Of a DNA stretch of 64,000 nucleotides, positions 17,657 to 26,485 are shown piece by piece (position 1 is the stretch's first letter; each line of letters begins with the position of its first letter). A model generated the notes under the pieces. That model did no database searches, was not told the origin of the DNA, and was given only the letters and a program-made list of their open reading frames with translations. The stretch is from Streptomyces sp. NRRL S-646 (GTDB lineage: Bacteria > Actinomycetota > Actinomycetes > Streptomycetales > Streptomycetaceae). Position numbers and translations under genes: made by a program. The stretch is taken from NCBI RefSeq assembly GCF_000720765.1, contig NZ_JODC01000024.1:1-64000 (forward strand), read 5' to 3'.

Positions 17657-17824
17657 GGCTGAACTCCCGGCAATGCCCAGGATGGTGAGTGCTCGTTCGG
17701 GTTCGTGGCAGATGGCTCGGGTGGTCTTGGCGATGTTGTCGGATCCGAGGGTCTTCAGGGTGCCGATGGCGAGGTTGCGGATGGCGGCCATGGCGCGGGG
17801 TGCGATGCCGGCGTGAATGGCCGA
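17657..17824 (-). pseudogene. ISAs1-family transposase, second C-terminal remnant
   Basis: Minus-strand codons read IAPRAMAAIRNLAIGTLKTLG, then NIAKTTRAICHEPERALTILG. This is the same tail as the plus-strand remnant at 14878-15426, so two copies of this element, in opposite orientation, once flanked the LuxR/secreted-protein pair about 2.3 kb apart. Everything upstream is missing. Confidence 0.7.
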
Positions 17825-17935
17825 GGCCAACCTCGATCTTTCGCGAGGATCGGCGTGTTGAGTGAGATCACCACACCAACGCCGAGGGGCTTCGCCACGC
17901 CACCGCCCCTGACCAGCCCGGTTCACCCGACAACC

Positions 17936-17957
17936 CAGGATGAAAGAGGTTCACTGA
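17936..17957. repeat. 22-bp repeat, copy 2
   Basis: Identical to 78-99 and in the same orientation. It lies 45 bp before homology to the exporter begins at 18003. Confidence 0.6.
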
Positions 17958-18002
17958 CCGGGCTGAGCAACCGCAAACTCATCCGCCGGCGCTCCGAGCT
18001 GG

Positions 18003-18713
18003 ACGTACGTGATCATGATCAGCCTCGCCGCAGCGATGTTCGGCATGTTCTTCTACATCGTGCTCTTCGTGCAGAACGTGCTCAGCTACTCCCCCATCCG
18101 TGCCGGCCTGGCCTTCCTGCCCGTCACCGTCGTCATCGCACTGGGCGCAGGGATATCGCAGCGGCTCCTGCCGACATTCGGACCCAAGCCATTCCTGATC
18201 ACCGGCGCCACTCTCGTCGCCATCGGCCTGGCCTGGCAGTCCCTGATCGACTCGGGCAGCTCGTACGTCGGCGGAGTGCTCGGCCCGATGCTGATCTTCG
18301 GCTTCGGCATGGGACTCAACTTCGTCACCGTCACCGTCACCGCCGTCTCCGGCGTGGCTTCACACGACGCGGGTGCGGCCTCCGCCCTGCTCAACGCGAC
18401 CCAGAAGGTGGGCGGTTCACTCGGTCTGTCCATCCTCACCACCGTCTTCGGCTCGGCCGGCCGCGACGAGGCGACCAAGCAGGCCGCATCGTTCATGGCC
18501 AAGGCCTCACCCGAGCAGAAGGCCGCGTTCGCCAAGACCCACCAGCTGCCGGCCCCATGGAGCCACGAAGTCCTCGCACACGGCATCTCCACGGCCTTCA
18601 TCCCGGCCGCCGCCATGGCCGTCCTCGCGCTCACCGTGGCCGCTGTCGTCATACGCGTCCGCAAGAGCGACCTGGAAGCCCTCAGCGGCGCGGGCGGCGC
18701 CCCGGCCGTGTAA
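18003..18713 (+). pseudogene. DHA2 exporter, C-terminal half only
   Basis: Homology to the complete exporter (858-2417) starts abruptly at TACGTGATCATGATCAGC, inside a membrane helix, and continues to a normal stop. About 236 codons cover the last six or so helices plus the tail (KSDLEALSG). The first eight helices are absent, so it cannot transport. An ATG at 18015 exists but has no ribosome binding site. Together with the shared downstream DNA it forms the second copy of the long repeat 1709-2577. Confidence 0.85.
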
Positions 18714-18907
18714 CCCCCGCTGGTCCCCCGATCACGGCGCCCGTGACCGAACACCCCGCCCACCACGAGGGCGTCGGCCCACGGGCGTCGTGCGGCGCCC
18801 CGGGCCGCGGGGACTGGGACGCCGCCGACCCGCCATCCCCGTCGCCACATGACGTCACACCGTCGACGCCAATCGGAACCTGATAACGCACGTTGGAACG
18901 CCACCGG
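18003..18907 (+). repeat. long direct repeat, copy 2
   Basis: Matches 1709-2577 in gene and downstream DNA. It ends after CCACCGG at 18907, exactly where the next exporter copy begins in mid-gene. Confidence 0.8.
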
Positions 18908-18908
18908 A

Positions 18909-20343
18909 CGCGACGATTGTGAACATCGCGCTCCCGCACATTCAAGACGCTCTGAAGTTCAGCACGACCGACCTCACCTGGGTCGTCAGCGCCTACACGC
19001 TCACCTTCGGCGGCCTGCTGCTTCTGGGCGGGCGCGCCGGTGACATCCTCGGCCGCCGCCGGGTCTTCATGACCGGCATCCTGCTGTTCACCTTCGCCTC
19101 GCTGCTCGGCGGACTCGCCCAGGAACCATGGCAGTTGTTGGCCGCACGCGTCCTGCAGGGCATGGGTGGCGCCATTGCGTCTCCCACCGCGTTGGCGCTC
19201 ATCACCACCACGTTCCCCGAAGGCCCCGAGCGCAACCGGGCGTTCGGCGTATTCGCCGCCGTCTCCGCGGGTGGTGGCGCAATCGGTCTGCTGGCCGGCG
19301 GCATGCTCACCGAGTGGCTCAACTGGCGCTGGGTGTTCTTCGTCAACCTGCCGATCGGCATCGTGATCATCCTGCTCGCGCCGCTCTACATCAGCGAGTC
19401 CGAACGACACACGGGCCGCTTCGACATCGCCGGGGCCGTGGCCTCGACGGCCGGCATGGCGTCCCTCGTCTACGGCTTCATCCGGGCAGCGGACGACGGC
19501 TGGCGGGACAGCCTGGCCATCGGCTCCTTCGGCGCCGCCGTGGTCCTGCTGGTGGCCTTCGCGCTCATCGAGTCCCGGGCCAAGGAGCCGATCACTCCCC
19601 TGCGGATGTTCGCCGACCGAAACCGCTCCGGAACCTACGTGATCATGTTGAGCCTGGCCGCGGCCATGTTCGGCATGTTCTTCTACATCGTGCTCTTCGT
19701 GCAGAACGTGCTGGGGTACAGCCCGATCCAAGCCGGTCTCGCGTTCCTGCCGGTGACCGTCGTGATCGCGCTCGGCGCCGGTCTGTCCCAGCGGTTCCTG
19801 CCAGTGCTGGGGCCCAAGCCGTTCATGCTCACCGGCTCGGCTCTCGCGGTGATCGGACTGGCCTGGCAGACCCTCATCAGCTCCGGCAGCTCGTACGCCG
19901 GCGGAGTGCTCGGTCCGATGCTGGTGTTCGGCTTCGGCATGGGCCTGAACTTCGTGACACTCACCGTCACAGCTGTCTCCGGTGTCGCCCAGCACGAGGC
20001 GGGTGCGGCCTCCGGACTGCTCAACGCCACACAGCAGGTGGGCGGTTCGCTCGGCCTGTCCATCCTGACGACGGTGTTCGGGTCGGCCAGCAAGGACGAG
20101 GCGCAGAAGCAACTGCCGAAATTCCTCGCCAACGGTTCGGCGGAGCAGAAGGCAGAGTTCACCAAGACGCACCAGCTGCCCGGCACCTGGGGACACGAGG
20201 TGCTCGCCCAAGGAATTTCCATGGGCTTCGTGGCGGCCGCAGCCATGGCCGTACTCGCCTTCGGCACTGCCTGGTTCGTGATCCGGGTCCGCAAGAGCGA
20301 CCTGGAAGCACTCGCCGGCACGGCGGGAGCGACAGCCGGCTGA
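18909..20343 (+). pseudogene. DHA2 exporter lacking its N-terminus
   Basis: Corresponds base for base in length to 983-2417 of the complete exporter (1435 bp each, no gaps apparent), with the loop motif GGRAGDILGRRR and all later helices. The first 41 codons, including the start and the first half of helix 1, are replaced by sequence found downstream of the other copies. The first available start is GTG 18919 (VNIALPHIQ), within helix 1 and without a ribosome binding site. The frame is otherwise intact, so loss was recent or some readthrough expression remains. I consider it a truncated gene. Confidence 0.8.
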
Positions 20344-20367
20344 CCCGGCCGCCCCCGCATGGGGCCG

Positions 20368-20424
20368 CGGAGGGCCGGACCGAGTCCCGGGGACCGACGG
20401 CGAGGACGTCGGTCCGGCCCTCCG
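20368..20424 (+). terminator. hairpin downstream of the truncated exporter
   Basis: Sixteen bases at 20368-20383 (CGGAGGGCCGGACCGA) pair perfectly with 20409-20424. The loop is 25 nt. It lies 25 bp after the stop codon and is probably a terminator. Confidence 0.75.
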
Positions 20425-20652
20425 CAGACGTCCCACAGGGCACAGCGAGGTCAGGACCGAAAGCACCGCCCACTCGACCACGAACTGCACAACCACCCCC
20501 CGGACCCCTCGCGCGTCAGGTGCAGTCAACCCGCTCCTGCCTCACACGGCTGATGTCACAACAACGGACGGGCGGTCACGCAGAGTTCCCGCCAAGCACA
20601 GAGAGTTTCCAGCGGTCTGTCCCGGCAGACGCTGCACGGGGCCGCGGAGGAT
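20425..20652. other. end of the accessory region
   Basis: About 230 bp without a gene between the exporter terminator and the first gene of the conserved core. No tRNA, direct repeat or integrase was seen that would mark a classical island boundary. Confidence 0.35.
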
Positions 20653-21570
20653 TCAAACCGACGGGGTCCGGACGTTCGGCACCCAGTCCGGCAGTGCCTC
20701 CGTCAGCCCAGCCCACTCGGCAGGCGGCAGGCCGGCCTTCCCGGCGGCGAGCACGCCGCCCACGATGGCGCAGGTGGTGTCCACGTCACCACCGACCTGC
20801 GCGGTCGTCCAGAACGCCTGCTCGAAGTCGCCGAGGGCCCGCGCGGCCGACCAGAGCGCGAAGGGCACGGTGTCATGGGCGGACGTACGCCGTCCGCAGC
20901 CCAGCACGGCCGCGACGGTGCCCGAGTCGGCGTAGTCGAGCATGTCCCGTGCGCGCCGCAGACCGGCGCCCACGGCGCTCTTCGGGACGAGGGCGACGAC
21001 TCCGTCGAGGAGTGCCTCAGGGCTCGGCGGACCGCCGGGCGCAGCGACCAGCGCGGCGGCCGCGGCAACCGCCATGGAGCCGACGACGGCCTCCCTGTGC
21101 TGGTGCGTGGGGTACGCGGAGATCTCCGCCTGATGCGTCGCCTGTTCCGGGTCGTCCGCGTACCAGGCGCCCAGCGGGGCGATCCGCATGGCTGCTCCAT
21201 TGCCCCAGGAACCCTGTCCGTTGAAAAGCTCGGCGGCCAGCTCGCGCCAGTCCTCGCCCTCTCGAACCAACCGCAGCAGACGATTGACCGCGGGACCGTA
21301 CCCACGGTCGAAGTCGTGGTGGTGGGCGAAGGAATGCGCCAGGGCGTCCTGGTCGATGCGGTGATGGGCGGCCAGGACCGCGACCACGGAGCAGGCCATC
21401 TCCGTGTCGTCGGTCCACTGCCAGGGACCGGGCGGCAGCTCGCGACGCTTCAGCAGCGGATGGTTCACCGGTACGAAGAACTGCGAGCCCAGCGCGTCCC
21501 CCACCGCCAGTCCGCGCAGGCTGGCAAGGGCGCGGTCCAGGCGCCCGTCGTAGGAGGAGTCAGGGGTCAT
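20653..21570 (-). CDS. ADP-ribosylglycohydrolase family protein
   Basis: A 305-residue cytoplasmic hydrolase of the DraG/ARH fold, which removes ADP-ribose from protein side chains or small molecules using two Mg ions. The metal-binding motifs are present: GLAVGDALGS at the start, WTDDTEMA near residue 52, and GGDVDTTCAIVGGVLAA toward the end (the second DxD site). Length is normal for the family. Its stop is separated by only 12 bp from the phosphatase gene upstream in the same direction, so they are probably one transcript. The substrate cannot be inferred. Confidence 0.9.
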   Translation of the reverse strand: MTPDSSYDGRLDRALASLRGLAVGDALGSQFFVPVNHPLLKRRELPPGPWQWTDDTEMACSVVAVLAAHHRIDQDALAHSFAHHHDFDRGYGPAVNRLLRLVREGEDWRELAAELFNGQGSWGNGAAMRIAPLGAWYADDPEQATHQAEISAYPTHQHREAVVGSMAVAAAAALVAAPGGPPSPEALLDGVVALVPKSAVGAGLRRARDMLDYADSGTVAAVLGCGRRTSAHDTVPFALWSAARALGDFEQAFWTTAQVGGDVDTTCAIVGGVLAAGKAGLPPAEWAGLTEALPDWVPNVRTPSV

Positions 21571-21582
21571 CGTTCTGCCACT

Positions 21583-22242
21583 CTATCCAGTGATTCCGTA
21601 CGGTTCCGGATCACGCCAGCGCTCAAAAGGCCTGTCGAGCGCGTACTTGCCGTCGTCCCCGAGAACGAGCATCCGCATCTCCGCGTTCCCCGGATTCGAC
21701 AGCGACTCGAATTCCGCGACCGTCCAGTGGAACCAGCGCATGCAGAACAGCCGCATGGCCAGGCCGTGGGTCACCAGCAGCACGTTGGACGGGTGGTCGG
21801 GGGCCTCGAAGCTGCGGTACAGACTCTCCAGGAAGCCGCCGACCCGGTCGTACACGTCGGCGCCGGACTCCCCCTGGGCGAAGCGGTAGAAGAAGTGGCC
21901 GTACGCATCCCGGTAGGCCTTCTGGAGGCGCACATCGTCGCGGTCCTGCCAGTTTCCCCAGTCCTGTTCGCGCAGCCGGGGCTCCTCCCGCACCCGTATG
22001 AGTTCGGGATCGAGATGGAAGGCGCGCAGGGTCTCGTGCGTACGGCGGTACGGCGACACGTACACGCTGACGCGCTCACGGCCGAAGACCTCGCGCAACC
22101 GCTTTCCGGTCTCCTCGGCCTGCTGCCAGCCCCGCTCGGTCAGCGCCAGCGCATGGTCTGGCTCCCGCTCGTAAACGGTGTCATCAACATTGCCCGTTGA
22201 CTCCCCGTGCCGGACAAGGACGATGCGCCGTGGTCGTGCCAT
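21583..22242 (-). CDS. histidine phosphatase family protein (phosphoglycerate-mutase-like)
   Basis: A 219-residue cytoplasmic enzyme of the histidine phosphatase superfamily. The catalytic RHGE is in VLVRHGESTGN at residues 9-19; the partner Arg is in SPYRRTHET; the second catalytic His is in VLLVTHGLAMRLF near 170. This is the phosphatase layout, and the mutase insertion is not obvious. Start ATG 22242. It precedes the ADP-ribosylglycohydrolase gene, 12 bp apart. The substrate is unknown. Confidence 0.9.
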   Translation of the reverse strand: MARPRRIVLVRHGESTGNVDDTVYEREPDHALALTERGWQQAEETGKRLREVFGRERVSVYVSPYRRTHETLRAFHLDPELIRVREEPRLREQDWGNWQDRDDVRLQKAYRDAYGHFFYRFAQGESGADVYDRVGGFLESLYRSFEAPDHPSNVLLVTHGLAMRLFCMRWFHWTVAEFESLSNPGNAEMRMLVLGDDGKYALDRPFERWRDPEPYGITG

Positions 22243-22375
22243 GCCAAAACCCTAGATCGGGTGACGGCCGATCGAGCACTCGTACGCCCCTCATACGGCG
22301 TAGGTCACACACTTCCTGCACCACTGACCACGCCAGGCCGCACGATTGACGCGTCCAGATTTCAAACCCAACGTG

Positions 22376-22981
22376 TCAGACCGTCCAGCTCGGCTCCAGC
22401 TCAATGATGTCGCCCGTGAGGGCCGCCACGTCGGCCTCCGTCTGGGCCCGCAGAGCGAGCCGCTCCACGCGCTCCGTGCGGTACTTGCCGTGTTCGGCGG
22501 CCGATCGCCACATGGACAGCACCAGGAACTCGTGGCCCGGTGCCTCTCCGAACAGGCCCCGGATCATGCCGGGAGAGCCGGCCATGGCGGGGTTCCAGAC
22601 CTTCTCCTGCATCAGCGTGAAGTGCTCGGCCCGTTCCTCGTGGACTCGGCAGAGGGCGACCCGCAGCAGGTCCGCGTCCGTGAAGCGCGGCTCGAAGCCG
22701 GTCTTCACGTCGAAGCGGTAGTCGAAGAGCTTGACCTGGGCATCCTTGAAGGTGCCCGACTGGGCCGCCGCCAGCCGATCATGGGAACGGGCCATGAAGG
22801 AGTCGTAGAAGGCACGGCTCTCCCAGAAAGCGAAGATGTGGGCCACTCCTGTGCGTCCCCGGCTCCAGCCACCGCCTTGTCCCCGAAACCCCGGCTCCCC
22901 CAGAAGCCCCGCCCACTTTCGCTGCCCCCGCTCGAAGCCGCGGCGGTCCACCACGGTGCAGCGAATCCACTTGACCAGCAC
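22376..22981 (-). CDS. conserved protein resembling the DUF4937 family
   Basis: A 201-residue soluble protein starting VLVKWIRCTV (GTG 22981) with two ferredoxin-like halves. The first contains WAGLLGEPGF and HIFAFWESRAFYDSFM, the second LCRVHEERAEHF and GEAPGHEFLVLSMWRS. Such proteins resemble antibiotic-biosynthesis monooxygenase-like (ABM) dimers and are annotated as DUF4937 or YdbC-like. No catalytic residues are evident. It is divergent from the TerD gene with 161 bp between starts. The role is unknown. Confidence 0.75.
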   Translation of the reverse strand: MLVKWIRCTVVDRRGFERGQRKWAGLLGEPGFRGQGGGWSRGRTGVAHIFAFWESRAFYDSFMARSHDRLAAAQSGTFKDAQVKLFDYRFDVKTGFEPRFTDADLLRVALCRVHEERAEHFTLMQEKVWNPAMAGSPGMIRGLFGEAPGHEFLVLSMWRSAAEHGKYRTERVERLALRAQTEADVAALTGDIIELEPSWTV

Positions 22982-23142
22982 CGCGCCATGGTAAGGCCAC
23001 GGAGCGTGGCGCCGGTCACGCTCCGGCGGACAGCACCGGCGCACACCTCCACGCGCGCGTGGCAGGATGGACAACAGGCCCAGTCCGCCGAGCAGTTCGG
23101 GCCGGACAGGGACACACGGGGAGACGGGGAAGGGGAGGTCCG

Positions 23143-23676
23143 GTGACCGGCATCAACAAGGGGATCCGCAAGGTCGAGGTCGCGCTCAAGTGGGACCCCA
23201 GTCCGGCGGGACAGGCGGACACCGATCTCGACATCGTCGCCGCCACCTATCCGGCGGACGACGCGTACGGCGACCCCGCCTATGTGGTGCACTTCGACAG
23301 CCGTTCCCCTGACGGCACGATCTACCTCAACCGGGACAGCAAGGACGGCAAGGGCTTCGGCTGGGACGAGGTCATGACGCTGGAGCTGGAGCGGCTCAGC
23401 GAGCGGTACGCGCGCGTGGTGGTCGGCGTCGTCATCCAGCAGCGCACGGCGCACCGGACCTTCGTCGGCGTGATCAACCCGGGGCTGCGCATCCGGGAGG
23501 GCTACACCGTCCTGGCCGAGGACGACTTCGGCGACGTCCTCGGGGCCACGGCGGCCACGGTCGGGGAGTTCATACGCGACGAGTCCGGCGAGTGGACGTT
23601 TCGTCCCGGGATCCACGGCTTCGAGGACGACCCGGCGGCGTTCACCCGGGACATGGGCCGGGCGCACCAGCCCTGA
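23143..23676 (+). CDS. TerD-family stress protein
   Basis: A 177-residue TerD-domain protein. The opening KVEVALKWDP and the calcium-binding acidic motif in DTDLDIVAAT are diagnostic, as is HFDSRSPDGTIYLNRDSKDG with further Asp ligands. GTG 23143 follows AGGGGAGGT. TerD proteins are cytoplasmic, bind Ca, and take part in tellurite or general envelope-stress responses and in Streptomyces development. No other ter genes are adjacent. It is convergent with the DUF6215 gene, only 7 bp between stops. Confidence 0.92.
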   Translation: MTGINKGIRKVEVALKWDPSPAGQADTDLDIVAATYPADDAYGDPAYVVHFDSRSPDGTIYLNRDSKDGKGFGWDEVMTLELERLSERYARVVVGVVIQQRTAHRTFVGVINPGLRIREGYTVLAEDDFGDVLGATAATVGEFIRDESGEWTFRPGIHGFEDDPAAFTRDMGRAHQP

Positions 23677-23683
23677 CGTCCGG

Positions 23684-24397
23684 TCAGCCGGCGGTCCATC
23701 CCGGGACCGTCGGCAGCACCTTCTCGGCGACGCAGAACAGGGCCGCGTCGTCGGGCGTCGCGAAGTCCTGGCGCCAGACGGAGACTTCGAAGTAGCCGCC
23801 GCCGTCCTTCACGTCCCGGGCGACCAGCAGGTTGCGGGCGATACCACCGGGGCCGCTGTCGGCCTTGGTCTTGCCGCCGCCGAGGTTGAAGCTCAGGGCG
23901 ATGGTCCGGTCCGAGTAGACGACCGCGGGATGTCCGAGCACCGTCTTCGTCTCCGCGCGGGTGCCCAGGAGGCCGGCCATGTCGGCCACGCCGAGATCGT
24001 CGTCGGATGCCGAGAGCCTCAGGGAGTACGTCTTCAGGTCGACGTCCGCCTCGGGGGTGGTGAATTTCGTGCCGTCGGCCGAGGTGATCGTGCTCTCGTT
24101 GCCGTCGGCGGTCTCCGCGTACTCGTCCGGTGTGCCGAGCAGTACGGGCAGGTCCGGGCGGTTGAGCGCCGTGCAGAGCCGGGCGCCCGAGACAGGTTTC
24201 GACGGCTTGCTGTCGTGCGTGGACGTGCAGGTGGCCGGCCCGCGGTCGGCGGACGCCTTCGAGTCCAGGTCCAGCGCCCACACAAGCCCTGCGAGGCCCC
24301 CAACCACCACGATCGCGGCGATCACCTGAGCCGCCACGTTCATGGGCTTCTCAGGCTCGCTCGCTGCCTTCTTGGAGTCGGCGAAATCGTCGACCAT
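23684..24397 (-). CDS. membrane-anchored DUF6215-type protein
   Basis: A 237-residue protein with a short cytoplasmic N-terminus (MVDDFADSKKAASEPEK), one hydrophobic helix at about 23-41 (AAIVVVGGLAGLVWAL) and a large external domain beginning after ASADRGPATC. The external part carries two or three cysteines and ends WRQDFATPDDAALFCVAEKVLP. The layout matches DUF6215 proteins, which are common in Streptomyces and of unknown function. ATG 24397 follows GGGGGAC closely; GTG 24409 is an alternative start. Confidence 0.75.
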   Translation of the reverse strand: MVDDFADSKKAASEPEKPMNVAAQVIAAIVVVGGLAGLVWALDLDSKASADRGPATCTSTHDSKPSKPVSGARLCTALNRPDLPVLLGTPDEYAETADGNESTITSADGTKFTTPEADVDLKTYSLRLSASDDDLGVADMAGLLGTRAETKTVLGHPAVVYSDRTIALSFNLGGGKTKADSGPGGIARNLLVARDVKDGGGYFEVSVWRQDFATPDDAALFCVAEKVLPTVPGWTAG

Positions 24398-24809
24398 GTC
24401 CCCCACGTTCCCCACCCTGCCGTTCGCGCCGGTCGTGCGCGGAGGGAGCCTAACCTGTGATCGTCCTGTGGAGGAACAAATTTTCGCATCGGCAGTATTC
24501 GAGGGCGAGCTCGCCAAGGTGGCGGGCGGGGGCGGCCGCTGTTCCCGACCACCGTCCATCAGGCCGGCACCACCTTCAGCTCGCCCGATGACGGCCGCGC
24601 GCATCGCCAGTCGCCGCTGGAGGCACATGGTGGGGCTGTATGTGCCGTCGTTTCAGCTCCGCGTCCGTCCGGGGGGGGTGGGGTGGCGTTCCGCCCTGCG
24701 CAGGTCCTGATGCCATGGTGGAGGGGTTCGATGAGGCCGGCGGAAGATACGGTTGGGAGCCATGATCCCGGAACCTCCAGGCGGGGAGCGCGCCCTGCGG
24801 AGCAAGTTC
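24398..24809. other. about 400 bp divergent promoter region
   Basis: Lies between the DUF6215 gene (minus) and the DGPF gene (plus). It contains a run of eight G at about 24670. No gene was recognised; the minus strand is open but without coding bias. Promoters for both flanking units are expected here, including one for the ECF42 pair. Confidence 0.4.
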
Positions 24810-25145
24810 ATGTTGATCTTTCGCGGGGGCGCTGTCTCGCGGCACGATCTGTCGCCCTCGGAGCTTCAGGCCCACGTCGAGAAGTGGTATCGCTGGTCCG
24901 ATGAGCTGGCCCGGCAGGGTCGGCGCAACACCGGAACCGCACTTGACGACCCGGGGGCCACGGTCCGGGGCCATGAACGCGTGGTCACCGACGGCCCGTA
25001 CGCGGAGTCGAAGGATCTGGTGACCGGCAGCATGATCTTCGAGGCCGCCTCCCTGGAAGACGCCATCGACGTGGCGCGTACATGTCCGACATACGAGTTC
25101 GGCGGTTCGGTCGAGGTCCGGCCGGTCCAGGACCCTGGGATCTGA
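24810..25145 (+). CDS. DGPF/YCII-domain protein, partner of the ECF42 sigma factor
   Basis: A roughly 111-residue YCII-fold protein (MLIFRGG, then ELQAHVEKWYRWSDELARQG, and the name-giving DGPYAESKD). DGPF proteins are almost always encoded beside ECF42 sigma factors and are thought to act in the same regulon. ATG 24810 has GGAG seven bases upstream; ATG 24762 is possible but its ribosome site is too close. The stop lies 5 bp before the sigma-factor start, so the two are translationally linked. Confidence 0.85.
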   Translation: MLIFRGGAVSRHDLSPSELQAHVEKWYRWSDELARQGRRNTGTALDDPGATVRGHERVVTDGPYAESKDLVTGSMIFEAASLEDAIDVARTCPTYEFGGSVEVRPVQDPGI

Positions 25146-25150
25146 GGATC

Positions 25151-26419
25151 GTGGACCAAGGGCCTGCAGCGGTGTCATTGCCGGAGCTGGTCGAGGACCT
25201 GTTCCGGAAGGAGTACGCGCACCTGGTCAGCGCGCTGACCCGGGTCCTCGGGCCGTCCAACATCCCGCTCGCCGAGGACGTCGTCCACGACGCGCTGGTC
25301 AGTGCCATGCAGGCCTGGCGTTTCGGATTGCCGCAGGACCCCAAGGCGTGGCTCATCCGGGCCGCCCACAACCGGGCGATCGACATCATCCGCCGCGAAC
25401 AGCGCCACCGCTCGTTCCTGCCGGAACTGGCCACAATGACGGCGCTGAGCGGCACGATCGAGGCGGCGCTGGCCCCTGCCGCCGAGAGCGCGGGCCAGCT
25501 GGCGATGATGTTCACGGTTTGCGACCCCAGCCTGAACCGCGAGACGCATGTGACCCTGATTCTGCGGTGGCTGTGTGGTCTGTCGCCCAAGGAGATCGGT
25601 CAGGCGTTCCTGGTCGACACCCAGACCATCGACCGACGGCTGCACCGGGGTCGCGGTCGGCTGCGTCAGCTGGGCCGGCTGCCCGACGTGGACGATCTCC
25701 CCGACATCGACGCCCGGCGGGACTCCGTCCTGCGGTCGCTCTATCTGCTGTTCAACGAGGGCTACCACGGCAGCAACCCGCACGACCCGGTACGTCCCTT
25801 CCTGTGCGAGGAAGCGCTGCGTCTGACCGAGCTGCTGCTGGACGCCAAGGCGACGGCGCAACCGGACCTGCACGCCCTGGCCGCCTTGTTCTGCTTCGAC
25901 GCCGCCCGCCTGCCGACGCGTCTGGATGAGCACGGTGTGTTCGTGCCTCTCGAGGACCAGGACCGCAGCCGCTGGGACCGGGCGCGCATCGAGCGCGGTC
26001 TGATGCACTTGGCCCGCTCGGCCACTGGGGATCACATGTCCCGCTGGCATCTGGAGGCCGGCATCGCCTGCGAGCACGCGATTGCGCCATCGATCCGGGA
26101 GACCGACTGGGACCGGATCGTCGGCTTCTACCAGGTCCTCGCCCAGCAGTCCTGGAGCCCGGTCGTGGCGCTGAACCGCGGACTGGCCGTGGCCGAGCGG
26201 GACGGCATCGATGCCGGCCGCCGCGAGCTGATCGCCTTGGCCGGTGAGCCGAAGTTGTCCCGGTATCCCTTCTACTGGGCGGCCCGCGCTGACCTGGAAC
26301 GGCGGGGCGGCTGCCACACCGCGGCCCGGGAGAACTATTCCCGCGCCATTGCGCTGTCCCGGAGCCCGGCCGAGCGCATGTCCTTCGAGCGGCGGATCGA
26401 GAGCCTGGGAATCTCCTAG
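25151..26419 (+). CDS. ECF42-type RNA polymerase sigma factor with C-terminal TPR-like extension
   Basis: A 422-residue extracytoplasmic-function sigma factor. Sigma2 is at about 15-85 (RKEYAHLVSALTRVLG, then AWLIRAAHNRAIDIIRRE) and sigma4 at about 120-175 (LSPKEIGQAFLVDTQTIDRRLHRGRGRL). A 200-residue helical C-terminal domain follows (LYLLFNEGYHGS, then VALNRGLAVAERDG). This long tail and the adjacent DGPF gene define group ECF42. No anti-sigma factor is near, as usual for the group; the tail is thought to control activity. GTG 25151 follows the DGPF stop by 5 bp; GTG 25172 is an alternative with AAGGG at better spacing. Confidence 0.9.
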   Translation: MDQGPAAVSLPELVEDLFRKEYAHLVSALTRVLGPSNIPLAEDVVHDALVSAMQAWRFGLPQDPKAWLIRAAHNRAIDIIRREQRHRSFLPELATMTALSGTIEAALAPAAESAGQLAMMFTVCDPSLNRETHVTLILRWLCGLSPKEIGQAFLVDTQTIDRRLHRGRGRLRQLGRLPDVDDLPDIDARRDSVLRSLYLLFNEGYHGSNPHDPVRPFLCEEALRLTELLLDAKATAQPDLHALAALFCFDAARLPTRLDEHGVFVPLEDQDRSRWDRARIERGLMHLARSATGDHMSRWHLEAGIACEHAIAPSIRETDWDRIVGFYQVLAQQSWSPVVALNRGLAVAERDGIDAGRRELIALAGEPKLSRYPFYWAARADLERRGGCHTAARENYSRAIALSRSPAERMSFERRIESLGIS

Positions 26420-26485
26420 CGCGTGTCCGGTTTCGGCGCCCGCCGTTCGTCGTCCTGGTGAAGACAAGCAGCCAGGAGGAGAAAA

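Noticed and set aside
20344..20652. Attachment site at the boundary between accessory and core DNA
   Set aside because: No tRNA end, integrase gene or direct repeat matching the other side was seen, so the boundary is better explained by deletion and insertion-sequence activity.
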